64,000 nucleotides of DNA from Chrysomallon squamiferum (taxonomy: Eukaryota > Mollusca > Gastropoda > Neomphalida > Peltospiridae), in assembly GCA_012295275.1 (NCBI GenBank), contig CM022675.1, positions 3,595,246-3,659,245 of the forward strand, read 5' to 3'. The notes under the pieces are model-generated. The model saw only the letters and a program-made list of their open reading frames with translations. It made no database searches and had not been told where the DNA came from. Both the position numbers and the translations under genes were made by a program. Position 1 is the stretch's first letter, and every line of letters starts with the position of its first letter. This document shows, piece after piece, positions 45,701 to 60,141 of this stretch.

Positions 45701-48700
45701 TGTGTTTAAGTAGTGATACACAGTATCCTTTGGTCATTTTGTACTTCATGTCCTGTCCAGGTACACTTCCATCATCATCATCTGACCTATTCAGTTACAT
45801 CTGTGTTGTTTGTTAACATCTGTTGAGTAGATTTGATCTGTGGTATCTCCAAGTAAGACTGACTGTTCTTTGAAATCAGGTTTTATAATGACATTTTGCT
45901 GGTGGCTGTTTTATAAGACAGTAAAAAAATAACATTAAGAAAAGTATTACTTTAGAAAGGTTGTCCAACTGTCATTATTAATGGGGTTTTTTAAATGTAG
46001 ATCGTATGAAGGAATCAATGGTGGCCAAAGTTGCATTCCAGTGTTCTGAGCTGTATGCCGATGCAATGAAGCTGATGCAGATGCATTCAATCAAAGAACT
46101 CTGGCCAAAGGTAAATTTCCACCCCAACCCTTCCCCCCCAAAAAACAACAAAAAAACAAATCCACACAAGTATACAACGACCGAAAAAAATAAAGACTGA
46201 GAAAACATTAAACAAACTACAGAATAAGAATTAAATAAGTAAATATTTAGTCTTTGCCTTTATTAGTAGCAGTATTTTTATTTTTAATAAAATTACTTCT
46301 TAATTTCTCTAATTATTCAATCTAATAGGGTGGGGAATTATTATTTCTGAACTTTTATTTATTACAAAATAAAACATATTTTTATTTGATTTTGTTACAT
46401 TACTCAGTTTAAAGTTTTCATTGTTTCTCCATGACTGTTACATCAAAGCCCATGCATTTACTCTCCATCTGGCTTTTTCTTTCCTCACTCATTTTATTAA
46501 ACTGTTGGGCTTCTGTGATCATGTTAAATCTTGTTTTTTTTACTTTTTTTTTTTTTTTTTTTTTATTTTTTTATTTTATCATTTTTTCATTTCATTTCCT
46601 TTCTTTTCTTATTTCATTTTTATTATTTTTTATTTTTTCCAGGACTGGTTGTCAACTGTTGCTATGAAGCAGTCAGCATTCCATGCACTGGCAGAGTTCA
46701 ATCAGAGTGTTCTAGCTCAACAAAACAAAAGTTATGGAGAAGAGATTTCAAGACTGCAGGTGACTTTTGTTTTCTTGTAGCAAACACTAACATTTTAATA
46801 TCTAAATTGAATTTGTGAAATTAAAAAAAAAAATTTAAACAGTTATTTTACTTATTTTCATTCCCCCCAAAATATATATTACATCATTAGATTTTTATAT
46901 ATATTTTATAAGCAGCAATGTAAAATATATAAATCCAAATGTTTTAACAAAAATAAACATTTTTAAAAATTATTCTTTAATATAATTATTTGTTTTCATT
47001 AAAAAATTATATATACTATATTAGTGGGTAATCAAGATCCTTGCCAACAATTTCAAATTAAGTCCATTTAGTATATAAAATACAAAAATTTGTTAATTTT
47101 TTAAAGAGTTATTCTTTAATATGGTTACTTGCTTTCATTAAAACCCCCAAAATGTTGTGTTACTGTTTTTCTTTTCTTTATATGTTGTAAGCAACATCCA
47201 TACCAACATGGTTGAAATCAAGTCCATTTAGTATGTTAATTTGTTAATTTTTTTTATTTTTTAAATATTAAGAAGTTACTTCTTCTCATTAAGAAAATTG
47301 CATTTAAAAAGAAAATATATATATATATATATATCACATTTTGTAACCTTCACCCTTGTTAACAATTTTGAATGAATCTGTTTCAGTTACTGATTTCGTG
47401 CCGTGTAAGGATAAAAGATTGACACATAATACATGTTAGCAATCAAATGACATTTAGTAATTCTTTCCATGGACAGTGGGCTTGTTTCATCCATAGTCTG
47501 CTAAGAAATAAGGACTTCTAGATGGATTGTGTCACACATATTGTACTCAAAAAATCCTAATTTTGTGATGTTTGTTGCTCTGAGGCAAGAAACATTTGGA
47601 TTTTATTTTTACTTCCCTTAATAAGCTACAGAGAATTTTTTTTCAAAAATTTGATTAGACATAGTTAAATCTCTAAAATATTTTATGAATTTGACAGAGA
47701 ATGGCCCACAAATGATTCTTTATTCTTGTTTATTTTTTGCTATTTTGTAAAATTATTTTTATTACCCAGCATGCTTTAGAACTGATGAATACAGCTCAGT
47801 CGAGAGGTGGAGTCAACTTCAGCTTCAAAAATGAACTCTCCAAAATCCAGAGGGCGCTGCAGTCAGCTAAAAAGGACAATGACTTCATATACCACGACAA
47901 AGTGCCAGACGTCAAAACCTTGCCTCCCATTGGTCGAGCCTCCATAGCAAAACCCACACCAGTCCCATCTAAATTTAGTAACAACTTTACAGGTAAACTA
48001 CCAAGAAATCTTAGTCTTCTATGATACATATACTAAAACTTTTTAGATTTTATAATTTATTTTTTTAAATTATTTTATTTTTATTATTATAATTATTATG
48101 TATTTAGTTTCTTTATTTAATTTGTTTTTTTTATTTTGTATGTATTTGTCACTTTATTTAAGAAATGACTTAGTATTGTATTTGTTTGAAATTTCTTATT
48201 TTGTTTATAAATTGGGGATCCTGCAATAAAATTAGTATTATAGTATATCATTTTACATGTAACATTGAGGTTTTTCAAGAAAGTATTAAGTATTAAATAT
48301 AATATTAATATTTCCAGCTTACCGAATATTAAATAGTTTTACATTTATTGATATCACTGATCATAAAGAAAGGTTTGGTCATGGAATATTAATATATTCG
48401 CTGCAAACATTTTTTCAGTATCTCACTAGGCACGTTTCAAAGATAGCTGCATCAAATTTTAGAAATTTGTTTATTGATATTTTTGACTGTTTTAGCATGA
48501 TACTCACTAAAGACAATTTAGAGAAGAACAGGAAGTAACATTAGTGTTGTCTGTTTAGATTTGTTTCATAAACTCGTGCCTTTGGCTGTGCATGATGCTC
48601 TGACTTCGTTTGAAAACCGGAAAGCTCAGATTGTAAACATGGAAATCGGCCGACTGAGGGAAGCCACACAGCTGATGAACAGGTGAAACTTGAATATAAA

Positions 48701-51700
48701 ATATTTTATTTTATGTTTTTTTTAAATTTATTTATTTGTTTGTTTTGGGTTTTTTTTTTCAAATTAAGTTGCAAACAGATAAAGAGAAATAAAATCACTG
48801 TTTCTGTATGACTGTGTGTGTGTATGTATGTGCATGTCCATCCTCACACACACACACACACAAACATAAACACACAAACATACATGCATACTTTTTTTGG
48901 ATTTCTTTAAAACATAAAGTTTACAAATTAGTTCACAGAATTAATACAACTTATGAACAAATGAAATTTAAAAAAAAATAATAAAAAAATTATTTCTACT
49001 TTGTATCTGAGATTTTTTTTTTTTTTTTTTTTTAAATTCTTAACTGTTTTTAAATTAATTTTTACCAATTAATTGATAAAATGTTGGTCTCTTTTAGGGA
49101 TAGGAATGTTAAAAAAACCAGGAAGCTTCTTACAAGAATTTTAGAATGATTGTTTTTCATTTAGTTATTATTATAAAATAATCAGTTACTCTGAATAAAG
49201 AGAACAGTTTTTGTTTTTAATAATTTTAATGTACAAAATAGTCATAGTAAAATGCAGATGTAAATTACATAAGATGAAAGATTTTATCCTTCACTGTCTT
49301 ATTTCTTCTTCTTCTTCTTCTTCTTACTTATTATTTTTATTTATTGAGTTATTTTTTTTTTTTGTTCTATTTTAATATTTTTTCAGTGTTTTGTCCTCTC
49401 TGAACCTACCTGCCTCAATTGAGGATTTGTCTGGTAAAAAAGTTCCACAGTCTGTACTGGACAAGGCAAACCAACTTCAGGAGCTAGGAGGCATCTCCTA
49501 CCTGGAGAAACTCATGCAGGATCTGCCGGAATTGTTGGCACGAAACCGGGAAATTCTGGATGAGGTAAAATAAAAATTTTAAAAATTAATTAAATTGTTG
49601 AGTTTTTGGGTTTTTTTTTTTGGTTTTTTCACTAAGCCTAGTGATTGCCTTGTAAAAAAAAATTGATTATATGGTGGGTATTTATTATTATTATTAATAT
49701 TTTTTTTTAAATTTATAATTTTATAATTTTTAATATTTTTAATTCTAATTTTAATATTTTTAATCATAAATGTTTTATTTAAATTTTTTTTTTATTTATT
49801 ATTATTATTTTTTTTTCATAAAAATTTTTTTGTTACGATTAATTCATCAGTAAATCTATCTGCTGCAATGTTGTTTGTGTTTGACCATCAGAAGATATTT
49901 ATTGTTGTAGTTTATTTATCAGAAATATGTTTGTTAAGTTTTACGTTGTCTTTCATGTTTTTTTGTTTTTTTTCTCCAGTCTATGAAGATGCTGGATGAT
50001 GAAGAGAAGTCAGACCGTCAGCTGAGGGAACAGTTCAAGGAAAGATGGACAAGAACCAGTTCAGAACAGCTGACAAAACCAATGCGAGAAGAAGGAATGA
50101 AATATGGAAGCATCCTTGCCAACGCCACAAACGCTGACAAAATCGTTAAAGAAAAATACGACAAACACAAAGATGCCATTGCACTTCTGTCTAATCCCCA
50201 AGTAAGGAGAATTTAATAATTTATTGTATTCTGTTGTATTATGTTATGTCATGTTACATTCTGTTCTGTTGTATTCCATTATACTGTATTACAATATATA
50301 TATATATATTTCTTGTATTTATTTATTTTATTATTATTATATTTTTTAATTAATTCAAGTATTATTTTAATTCTTTTCTATTCTGGTTTTTTTTTTTATT
50401 TTATTTTATTTTATTTTATTTTATTTTATTTTATTTTATTCTGTTAATTATTTTACTAATGTTCTCATTTCATATTTTTTTGTTAACGTTTATCATTAAA
50501 CTGTCAAAGAGCATCTGATGACAAAAACATCAAGTTGTTACAACCACAAAGTTGTTAACAGTTACAATCTAACTGTAACAACACTTCAGGAGAGATTTTC
50601 CAGCCTCCTTCATGACAGAAAATAATTTGTTTTTAGTGCCTTCATAGTTAGCATTTACTTACAGTTTGGGTTTAATCACAGGCAACAAATTTAAAAAAAA
50701 AAAAAAATAATAATCTTTAAATTTGAAAATAATATTGATCAAGAATAAAATGGCAATTTATAATAATTTTTTACTTCTTTTTTTCTTATTTGTATTTTTC
50801 CTTAATAACAAATTTTAATGTTTTGCCTTTCTCCTTCTTAATATTTTGGATTAATAACTGCCAGTTTTTGTTTTGTTTTTGTTTTGTTTCAACAAGATTA
50901 TTTTGTGTAGAAACTTGAAGATAATATTGATACATTGATAACATTTTTTATTTTCAAAAGAATCTTGAAAGCTCTCTGCCCCATGCCAGTGCAGAGGGGG
51001 GTTTACAGAACAGCTCTGTTGTCAAGGAATTGCGGTCACTCTGTGATGAGGTAGAAACAATAAAAGCTGAAAGAGATGCCATCGAATTGAGCATCAAAGA
51101 CTCAACATTTGACATGGGTGAGTGGAAAACGGTATAAACGACTTTAAATAAACATCATCTGTGACGTCAGTTCAGGAATTCAGTCACAATGTTTAAAAAA
51201 GAGCAAGAAAAAAAACAGAGAAAAAGTTTTGAAAATGACATACATATTTATTTCTTACCTAAAAAACATGATTATGATTATATTATGATTTTAACTATTT
51301 TTATTTTTTTGAGAATTTATTTTGTTTATATCTGTTTAAAGATTTTCATTGAGATAAATTGAGATTAGTGTTTTTCTCTTCTTTTTTTTTTTTATCTGGT
51401 TGTTGAGAATTAAAAAAAGACAAAAAAAACTAGAAATAATTAAATATTACATATTTATTTCTGTTAACAATTTTTAATTTTTTTTTTTTTTATCTGGTTC
51501 TTGAGAACAAAAAAAAGCCCACAGAAAATACAGTAAAAATAATTAGATAATATCACTTAACATAAATTGTAATTAGTATTTACCTTTTTTCTGCATCATT
51601 TAATTTATTTTTTTAAATGTTTTTATTATTATTTTTATTATTAAAATTTTATTCGGTTCGAGAGAATTTTAAAAAAAAACAATTAACAAGTTGATTTTAA

Positions 51701-53054
51701 TATTTATTCAGACTACAGCTATCTTTCATAAAAATTGTAAATGATTAATTTTTATTTCGTAAGAAGTTATAAATATTTTTTGTTTTCTAGCTCCGAAATT
51801 CTTTGCGGCCATGTCCAGTGATGGAATGATTCCGGAAGAGTCGATATCAACGGCCGAACTCGATCAAGTTTATTCACCTCTGAGAGAGCAGGTTTCCGAG
51901 AGCATTCACAGACAAGAAAATATACTTGCTCGAATTCAAGTAAATATTTTATTTCTTTGTTACTTTAACTTTTGTAAAAGATCATACACCCTCATAAATA
52001 CCGTAATTAGAAAATGTATAGGTTAATGGTCACGTTATTGTTTTGTTTCTTTTTGTGTTTTTTTTTAGTTTCCTGTAAAACATAATTAACTATTGGATTT
52101 AAGATCACAAATAAAGTTTTTATTTAAAAATTTTATTTTTATTTTTTATTTTTTCATTTTCATTTTCATTTATTTTATTTTTATTTTCTAATAGAATCAT
52201 TTGAATGTTCTAATTCTTTCCAAGGACATTGGTTTTTGCAACTTAACTTGTTTTGAAGTAAACATCTTTATTGCTGTTAGAGATTTATTTTAAGAATGAC
52301 ATTTTACAGAAGTTACAAATACTAGTCACAGTTATAACCTAGTGCATTAACAGTAAAAGCAGTGCATTAAAAATATATTATAAAATTTTAAACTTTTTTT
52401 TTCACTTACGACTAACAGTGAATTTTATAATGCCATAAACTAAAAATTTAATATTTAAAATTTTAGATATTTAAATTAGAATATTCAAAAAAAAAAATAA
52501 AAAAAAAAATCCCTACTTTTGTAGTTTTTCAGTGACAATTTGTGTATTTATGTATATTGAAATTTTTTAATATTTTCCTTTGCCACATCATGAATTATAG
52601 ATTAGAAATACGATGTATCAGATATTTAAATGAGACCGTTTTTAAAGTAATAAATGTGTTAGGAAATCACACACACACAGAGTAATAGTGCTTGGTATGT
52701 TTGGTCTGGCTGAACAGATAACCTTTGACCTCACAATTAGAAACACTGACTGGGTATAAAATTGGGACATGACTTCCAAAGAGTTGACAATAAATCGTTG
52801 TTAAAGAGTGATTATTCATTTAAATTTTAAATATTTGAATTGGAGAATGTAAAGAGCATGTTTTTCATTGCTTTGTGTGTTTATTTAATTGAATATTTGT
52901 AAAATTTTAAATAATTTAATTCGAGAATGTTCATATCCTGTTTTAGAATGTTAATATGTATAATTTTTAAAATGTATAAATCGTTTAAATTTCTCAAATT
53001 TATTCATTTATTTTTTATTACTATTACTTTTTTAATTTCATTTTAATTTTTTTA

Positions 53055-53091
<37 letters not shown>

Positions 53092-56000
53092 TCCATGTTA
53101 AATTATGAAACCTTTATTAGAAATATTCCAAGCTAAAATGATGAATTCTGTAAATAATTTTTAAAAATTATTAAATTTCAGAACGCTAACACTGAGTTCA
53201 GCAGCGCGAAATCTTCAAACCAGTCAGCAGCTCAGAGAGACACAATCCTCAAAGATCTCGCATCTGGTTTCGACATGTACATGGAACTGAAAGGAAACCT
53301 GGAGGAGGGTACCAAGGTAAAACTCCATTTTACTTCATCTCTCTCTCTCTCTCATTTAAACAACAAATTTCACTCTAATCGGAGTGCTTAGATAATGTCC
53401 TGAAATCATAAATATTAACTACCACCAAATCTCCATCAATAATCGATTGATACACATTAGAACACATCTGCAAAAAGAAATGCATTTATTTTGTATATCA
53501 TTAAAAATCAGATGACAGTTTTGATAAAATTCTGAATAATAATAAGAGATAGCTGTGTATTTTCTGAAAGCTGGAGCTTTTTGCTATCCAGACAAACATA
53601 TTTTATTACGATTTGATGAACAAGATAGATGATTTATGAAACTAAATTGATTGAAATTTTAAAACGTCTGTCAGAAACAGACACATTCATTGAGGTGAAA
53701 AGTGTTTTTATATACCTAGTTTTATCTTCATAAAATCAACAGTATATTTGTTTAATGTCATTGAAAATCTGAACAAGACACCTTCAAGATAGCATTAAAC
53801 AAGTAATGCAGTTTTGTAAATTGGCATTTTCATCCTTGAAGAATTAAAATTTGTGAGTGAAGATTAAATAATCCACAATATAGCTAGAAATAAACAATTC
53901 AAGCCAGCAGAACTGAACTTTATTTACACTCAGGCCATAGTCTACGGCATATGAAGATAAAATTCATACAAAATTTAATGTTTGTACCAATTATAACAGA
54001 TAGAACAAGATGGTGGATTTACAATAATGTACATAATAATAAAATATATAAAATATATCAATATAGTTCCTTTGATTCTTAAAAAACATACATGTAAATA
54101 TATAATGAAACTGATCTCCAGTGTCATAGTTGTTACACAATGGACATATTCTGTTTTCTAATGGTATATTTTTCCATCTTCCCATCAAAGAACAAACCAC
54201 CAGATTTTATTGACAACATGAAAACATTGAACTAGATTTATTTCAGAAGTTGAAAGATAGTCATAAATTATTTTTGTAATATTAAAATGTTATATTGTCA
54301 GTAAATTATGTTTTATAGGAAAACAAAACAAAAAAAACAAAAAAAAATGTAGAATATATTTCTAAATATTTAAGTGTTAAACAGTTTCTATTATTTATCA
54401 TTTATAAATATTACTGTCAGTTTTATAAAGTTACCTGAAATTTGGTCAGAAATAAATGCAGTTCAAGAATTATAATGATAAAAAATTTAAAAAAGATAAT
54501 TGATAATGTAATTCATTTAAATGAAGTAAATTGTAACAATTGATTTTAAAATGCTGATGAAAATATTAACGTCTCATATAGAAATTTTCATTTAAAAAAA
54601 AACAAAAACATTTTACATTAAAAAATGAAAAACAGAAATGATTTTATATATCATATATACACACACAAACACACACATTAATAGTAAAAAAAATTATTAA
54701 GATGTAAATGAAACATTATAAGTTTCAAATACCAGATGCTTTCTTTAAAAGTAATCCATTGAAGGAAATTTGTCAAAAATTTATTTTCACTGGATCAAAA
54801 ATAATTATTAAACAACACTTGTGTGAATCTAAATTAAATCCTGGAAACAACTAAAACATACAAACCTGGGGTTATTTTTTTTTTTTTAATTTATATTGAA
54901 ATATGTACAAATTATTTCTTTGTTATTCCCTGCTTAGATATGTGTTCCTGTTCATGGGTGAGAGCTTTAAAACATTTCTTCCTGCTAAGTATTAAGAAAA
55001 ACCCACAGAGAAAAGTCAGCATGTTTTAATTCTTACATCATCATTAAAAAAATATACAAGGAACTGGTATTAAATAAATATTGAATTACTCCATGTTTAT
55101 TTGTTCTTTCTAAAGTTCAGGTGTAACCAGGAAATTATTTGTAATTTCTTAGATTTATTTTTAAATAGTACATGAAAGTTATTTGAAATTTTACCTGGCA
55201 TGTTTTATCTAATTTATTTTTAAGCTTTGTAAAAAAAAAAAAATAATAATAAAAAAAATAATGTTGTTCTTAAAATATACAGAATATGATGTCAGCTTTT
55301 ATTTTCTTCATACATCAGCATCAACATCATACGTATGTTACATTAATATAATTGTACTCACCATCATTATCATCAAATTCATCATCATCATCATCATCAT
55401 TATTATTATTAAAAAATGCCTGAGTGAAATGTAAACTTATTAAGATTATAAAAAAAGTTAACATGGTATTCAGCTTCATAATTTTCAATTCTAAATTTGC
55501 TGTCCATCATTTTTGTCATCTTTTTGTCATCATCATCACAGTCACCAGTGTTAACATAGCTGTCATCATCATCATCATCAGTAGTATATAATGAATGAAA
55601 TGTAAACTTACTAAGGTTATACAAAAATGTTAACAACCTACACAACTTTATAATTTTCATTTCTAAATTCATTGTCATCATCTTCAGTATTATTTTATTA
55701 TTATAATTACCATTACATCATTGTTATCATTGTAATTATTATTATTATTATTATTATTGATATATGCACTGGTGAGATAATATGTCTACATAAAACAGAT
55801 GTTGTTTCTCTAGTGCAAATTGAAATAATTAAGTGTACTCTGGTGTCCAGTTTAACAAGGACACATGCTGATTTTATAAACCTTAGTCACAGTTACATGA
55901 CAACAATCAGGTTTTAGGTTTTAGTGACACGAGTAGATCATCAAAATGAGGCATGAGAAATATTTTTAAATAAATAGACGTTTAGAGAAATAGACTATAT

Positions 56001-59000
56001 GAATTGAAAGTAATTTTGGAAGAGAACAACAACAACAACAACAAAAATAGTGATAATAATAAAATTAAAAACTAAACTAAACTAAAGTAAAACAAAGTAA
56101 AAAAAATAATAATAATAAAATAAAAAATAATAAATAAAACAAAAAAAACAATTTTAGTCATTACGAAAATGAATCCAAAGATTTTGGTAGACATGTACCA
56201 GATGTCCAAAGTTCTAGAAGGCAGTGGAAAAAGTCGCAGTTCCGGTGGCCATGGAAACGAACTAAAAACTTTAGCAGTAACTCAGGGCTTGCAAGAAATT
56301 TCCAAATTTGTCAGCAGATCATCAGAGAAACACAGTGAAAGTGAAAACCGAAAACACCAAGGATCTTTAGTGGATGAAGGTCTTAAACAAATTTCAAAAT
56401 TTCTAGGAAACAAAACCGACAAGCAACAAGCTTACCCAAAAAAAGATTTGAGAAATATCGGAGAACAGAAAATTATTGAAAATGGTTTTTACGATGGTAG
56501 CAGCAGTTCCTCGGATTTTGACTACAGAGGGAGAGATGTGTTTGTTGGAGAACGTAAGTTGAAATATTTTGTTTTTTAATTAATTTTTTTTAATTTCAGT
56601 TTTATAATGATCTAACACCACTGCTAGTCCGACTGCAAGGAAAGATTTCTGATTTCTGTTTCGCTCGAAAGACAGAGAAAGATGAGTTGATGGCAGATTT
56701 ACAAAAGTCGATTGTCAACACCCCCTCCCAGGCCCCACCCGTTGCACCCCGCTATCAGGGTGGGCCAGGGACAGGAGGTAAGTTTATGGACTTGAATAAA
56801 TGTTTGTGTTAGAATGTGTCAACAGAATAAGAAATATTTTTAGATACTTTGTAGATTTTTATATTAATACTTGTGCTAAATGCTGTCCATATAGGTAAAA
56901 TTAAAACTAAACAAATAAATAAATAAATACAAAATCAATACAAAAATAAAATTAATTACAAAAAAATAATAATAATAATAAATAACAGGAACCCACCTTT
57001 TAATGGCATTCAGAACAGGTATTAATGACATCAAACAAATAATTATTTCTGTAGATTTTTTTTTGGTAGATGCTTGATTGTTGTTGCTTTTTTATTTTTA
57101 GTTATGCACATTTTGGTTTTCTGAATAAAAACTCTGATGTGGATTTTGTTGATTAACATCAACTTATCATCAGTAATCATTCAGAAATAACAACTCATTC
57201 AGACAGTTGAGTTTTAATTAGAGGTGAACAGTAATGGGATCAAATCTGGTGACCTTTTCACTCTGACTTTTTACCAATCCAACCTGTGCTCAAAAAAAAA
57301 AAATCATTCTCTCTCATCAGCTGTCGTTAGTAAATTAAAACTATTAAAAAATTCCTCTTCTGTTTTTTAATAATAACATTTATTAACCAATTGCAGTGGA
57401 TTTCTTTCTAGTGATAATAAAAACACATTGAATATTCTTTTATTTGTTTGCAGATTATAGATTTTCTGCAACTTCAGAATTTAAAAAAAAAAAAATTAAA
57501 AAAAGATAAAGAAAAAAAGACATTCCATGTATTTTAAATAATCATAGATTATAGATTTTCTGCAACCAGAGAATTAAAAAAAAAAAAATTAAAAATAGAC
57601 TTTCCATGTATTTTAAATAATCATAGATTATGGATTTTCTGCAAATACAGAATTTTTAAAATTTTTAAAAAAAAGAAAAAGAAAAAAAAGACATTCCATG
57701 CATTTTAAATAATCATTAATTCTCTGGTTAACACACTAATTAATTAATTCAAATGCAAAGTGAAGGGAAAGGAGTATTTGCAGAAATGAGGACATTAATG
57801 GGTTTTTTTTTCAGATGTGTGTTATTAATATGTTAATGTTGTAAACTGTTAACTGCTACTTCTTCTCATTGTATAAATTCAAATTCAAATTTATTACATG
57901 TAAAATAAAATCTGTGAAATATAAACCTTATTGTGCTTCTATAAAAAAAAGAAAATTAGAACAGTTTCATTGTAAAATAAACTTTTTAAAATCAGTTATA
58001 CAAATAATACCTGAGACCTGAAAAATATTTTCATTTCCATTAAAGGTTAAATACGTACCTGTATTTTTTGTATGTGTGAATGTTGTCGGGGTTTTTTGGT
58101 TGTTTTTTTTTAAATTTATTTATTTATTTTAAAATTGATTTGTATATTTATTTTGTTTGTTAGTTTTGTTTTATTTGTAGTTGTAGTCTTCAACTTAGTT
58201 TTTTTTTGTTACTAGCATCAGACAAAAGTACAAATGACACACGGGTGCCTCCCCCCAGGCCCCCACCCCCTTCAATTCCTAAAAGCACTCCCTCTGGTGT
58301 ACCACAGACAGTAGCAGCAACCACTGCTGGTATGTTTTGTTTGTTTGTTTGTTTGTTGTTGTTTTTTGTATTTTATTCTTGCATGCTTTCTCTTCTATAG
58401 CTTTGGTTTTTGTTGTTACGTTTTTGTTTTTCTTTTTAAAATAAAGTTTTCACTAACATTGACTACTGGTATGGGGTAATTAATAATATAATATTCTTCT
58501 TTATAATTTGTAATTTATTTTTGTCTAACTCTTTGTTCTGATTGATGTTGTTTTCTGAATTGGCATCATGGTATGAATAAAAATAAAAAAATAAAAAAAT
58601 CTTTTACTAATTGATTTTATGTGATCAAGGAATAAATAATTATATTTTTTTGTTTGTATCAATTCTCAAACCATTTTTCCATGCTGCAACAAACATTTTT
58701 TTTTTAAATATATAAAAATTAACCCCCAAAATTGAAAAAACACCTTTAATAAAAATTTTAAATATATGCATATAGGTAGATAGGTAGATACAAAAATTCA
58801 TAAGGTGACCTATCACCTATGAATAATTTGTCATGAATTGCTCTGTATGCTCTGTTTTGCAATTCTCTGTTACTTACTCACTCTGCTGTTGCAGCTTCTG
58901 CTCCCCCCGGGTCAGCCACCACCCCCCAGATGCCATACCCAGCCACACCCATGCAGCCTGGCCAACAACAATACCCAGGTAGGTTGTCCACCCAGCTTTT

Positions 59001-60086
59001 ATACTGGACACTTGGACTTTGTGTAGAGTAGGTTTACTCTGTGTGTGTTTGTAAACCAGCTAGACAAATGGACAGTTTTGTTTCTGTGTGGCTTCTTTTC
59101 TTTTCTTTTCTTTCTTTTTTCTTTTAAGGTGTGGGAGATTTCTCTTCAAAAGGCAAAAAATTGGCTCTTTTGATGTGAGTTGAATGTTTTAGTAAATGCA
59201 CATCGACTCATAAGCATTTTGAAATTACAGCTGCCCTTCAGAAATGTGTCTGGTGTCATAAAGACTCATGTTTACAAATATGAGACATTTCATTCAGATT
59301 TAACAAATGTCCTTTTGTATAGAAAAAAAAAGGAAATTTTTATGATTATGATTACAATTATTATTATTATTGTTGTTGTTGTATGTTTAATTTTGTTTAT
59401 ATATTTGAAAGAAGTGTTTCTCAGAACAGAAACAGAAATTAATTAGTTTGTTACGAGTAATAAGTATTTAATTATTACATACCTACTGTTAATTATTTTA
59501 TAGGCAGTGCTGGGAGATATTTAAATTTATTGTTCTTTCTAATATATATTGATTATTATTTCCTTTTATGTTTTTTGTTTATTTAAATTAATTTCTGTGG
59601 TGTTCTGTACTAATTTTATTATTAAGTTTTTTTTTTTTTTTTTTTTTGAATGTTTGTATATTTTTACATTTAAATTGAAATGTTTTTTTTATTATTTTGT
59701 TGTTCAGATATTGCTTTTAAAAAAAAAAAATTTAAAGTATATTTGTTTAAATTCATTTTTGGAAATTGATCTGTAAATGTATAATTAGTCACATATATGT
59801 CTAAGAACAGTAATTTAAAAAAAAAAAAATAATTAAATTCTCATTTACATTCATTGTTTTAAATAAATAGGTTTGAAAAAATAAATGTGTGTTTCAGAGC
59901 AAATGAATTACAAATACTTTGTTTTTCAGTACATTGCAAACAAGTAATCAGAACTTGTAAACTCAGAATTTATTTTTTTTTTATTTTTTTTTACCTAGTG
60001 AAGCTTAATTTAAAAATTATAAAGACAAACTGCATTATCTTAAAAAAGGAAAAATTGAAACAGTAATTTTAAAAAATGTTTTCATG

Positions 60087-60141
<55 letters not shown>

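Larger units (their letters stand above)
40336..48682 (+). other. PDCD6IP: PDCD6IP exons 1-9: Bro1 domain
   Basis: Residues 1 to about 358 form the Bro1 domain; exon 9 carries its end and the start of the V domain. Recognisable pieces are [11 protein letters not shown] (exon 3), [12 protein letters not shown] (exon 4), [12 protein letters not shown] (exon 5), the CHMP4-facing helices around [17 protein letters not shown] (exon 7), and [14 protein letters not shown] (exon 8). The Tyr of that last motif is residue 320 and corresponds to the Src-site Tyr319 of human ALIX. All family landmarks are present, so the domain looks functional. Confidence 0.93.
48559..56777 (+). other. PDCD6IP: PDCD6IP exons 9-15: V domain (YPXnL-binding)
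   Basis: Residues about 360 to 705 are the long-helix V domain. Matches include [12 protein letters not shown] (exon 10), [12 protein letters not shown] (exon 10), [16 protein letters not shown] (exon 11), FDMAPKF at the exon 12/13 junction and [10 protein letters not shown] (exon 15). Exon 15 opens with Phe at residue 676 in the context EGTK-FYNDL, which appears to correspond to the human Phe676 needed for YPXnL binding. Intron 14, just before it, is 3.3 kb and contains a LINE remnant and an unexplained open exon. Confidence 0.9.

Noticed and set aside
53182-56553. Exon 14 splicing into the 56169 exon as an ordinary cassette exon
   Set aside because: Exon 14 ends in phase 0, while the only nearby acceptor (56155) would need phase 1 to enter this frame; with exon 14 it gives an early stop.
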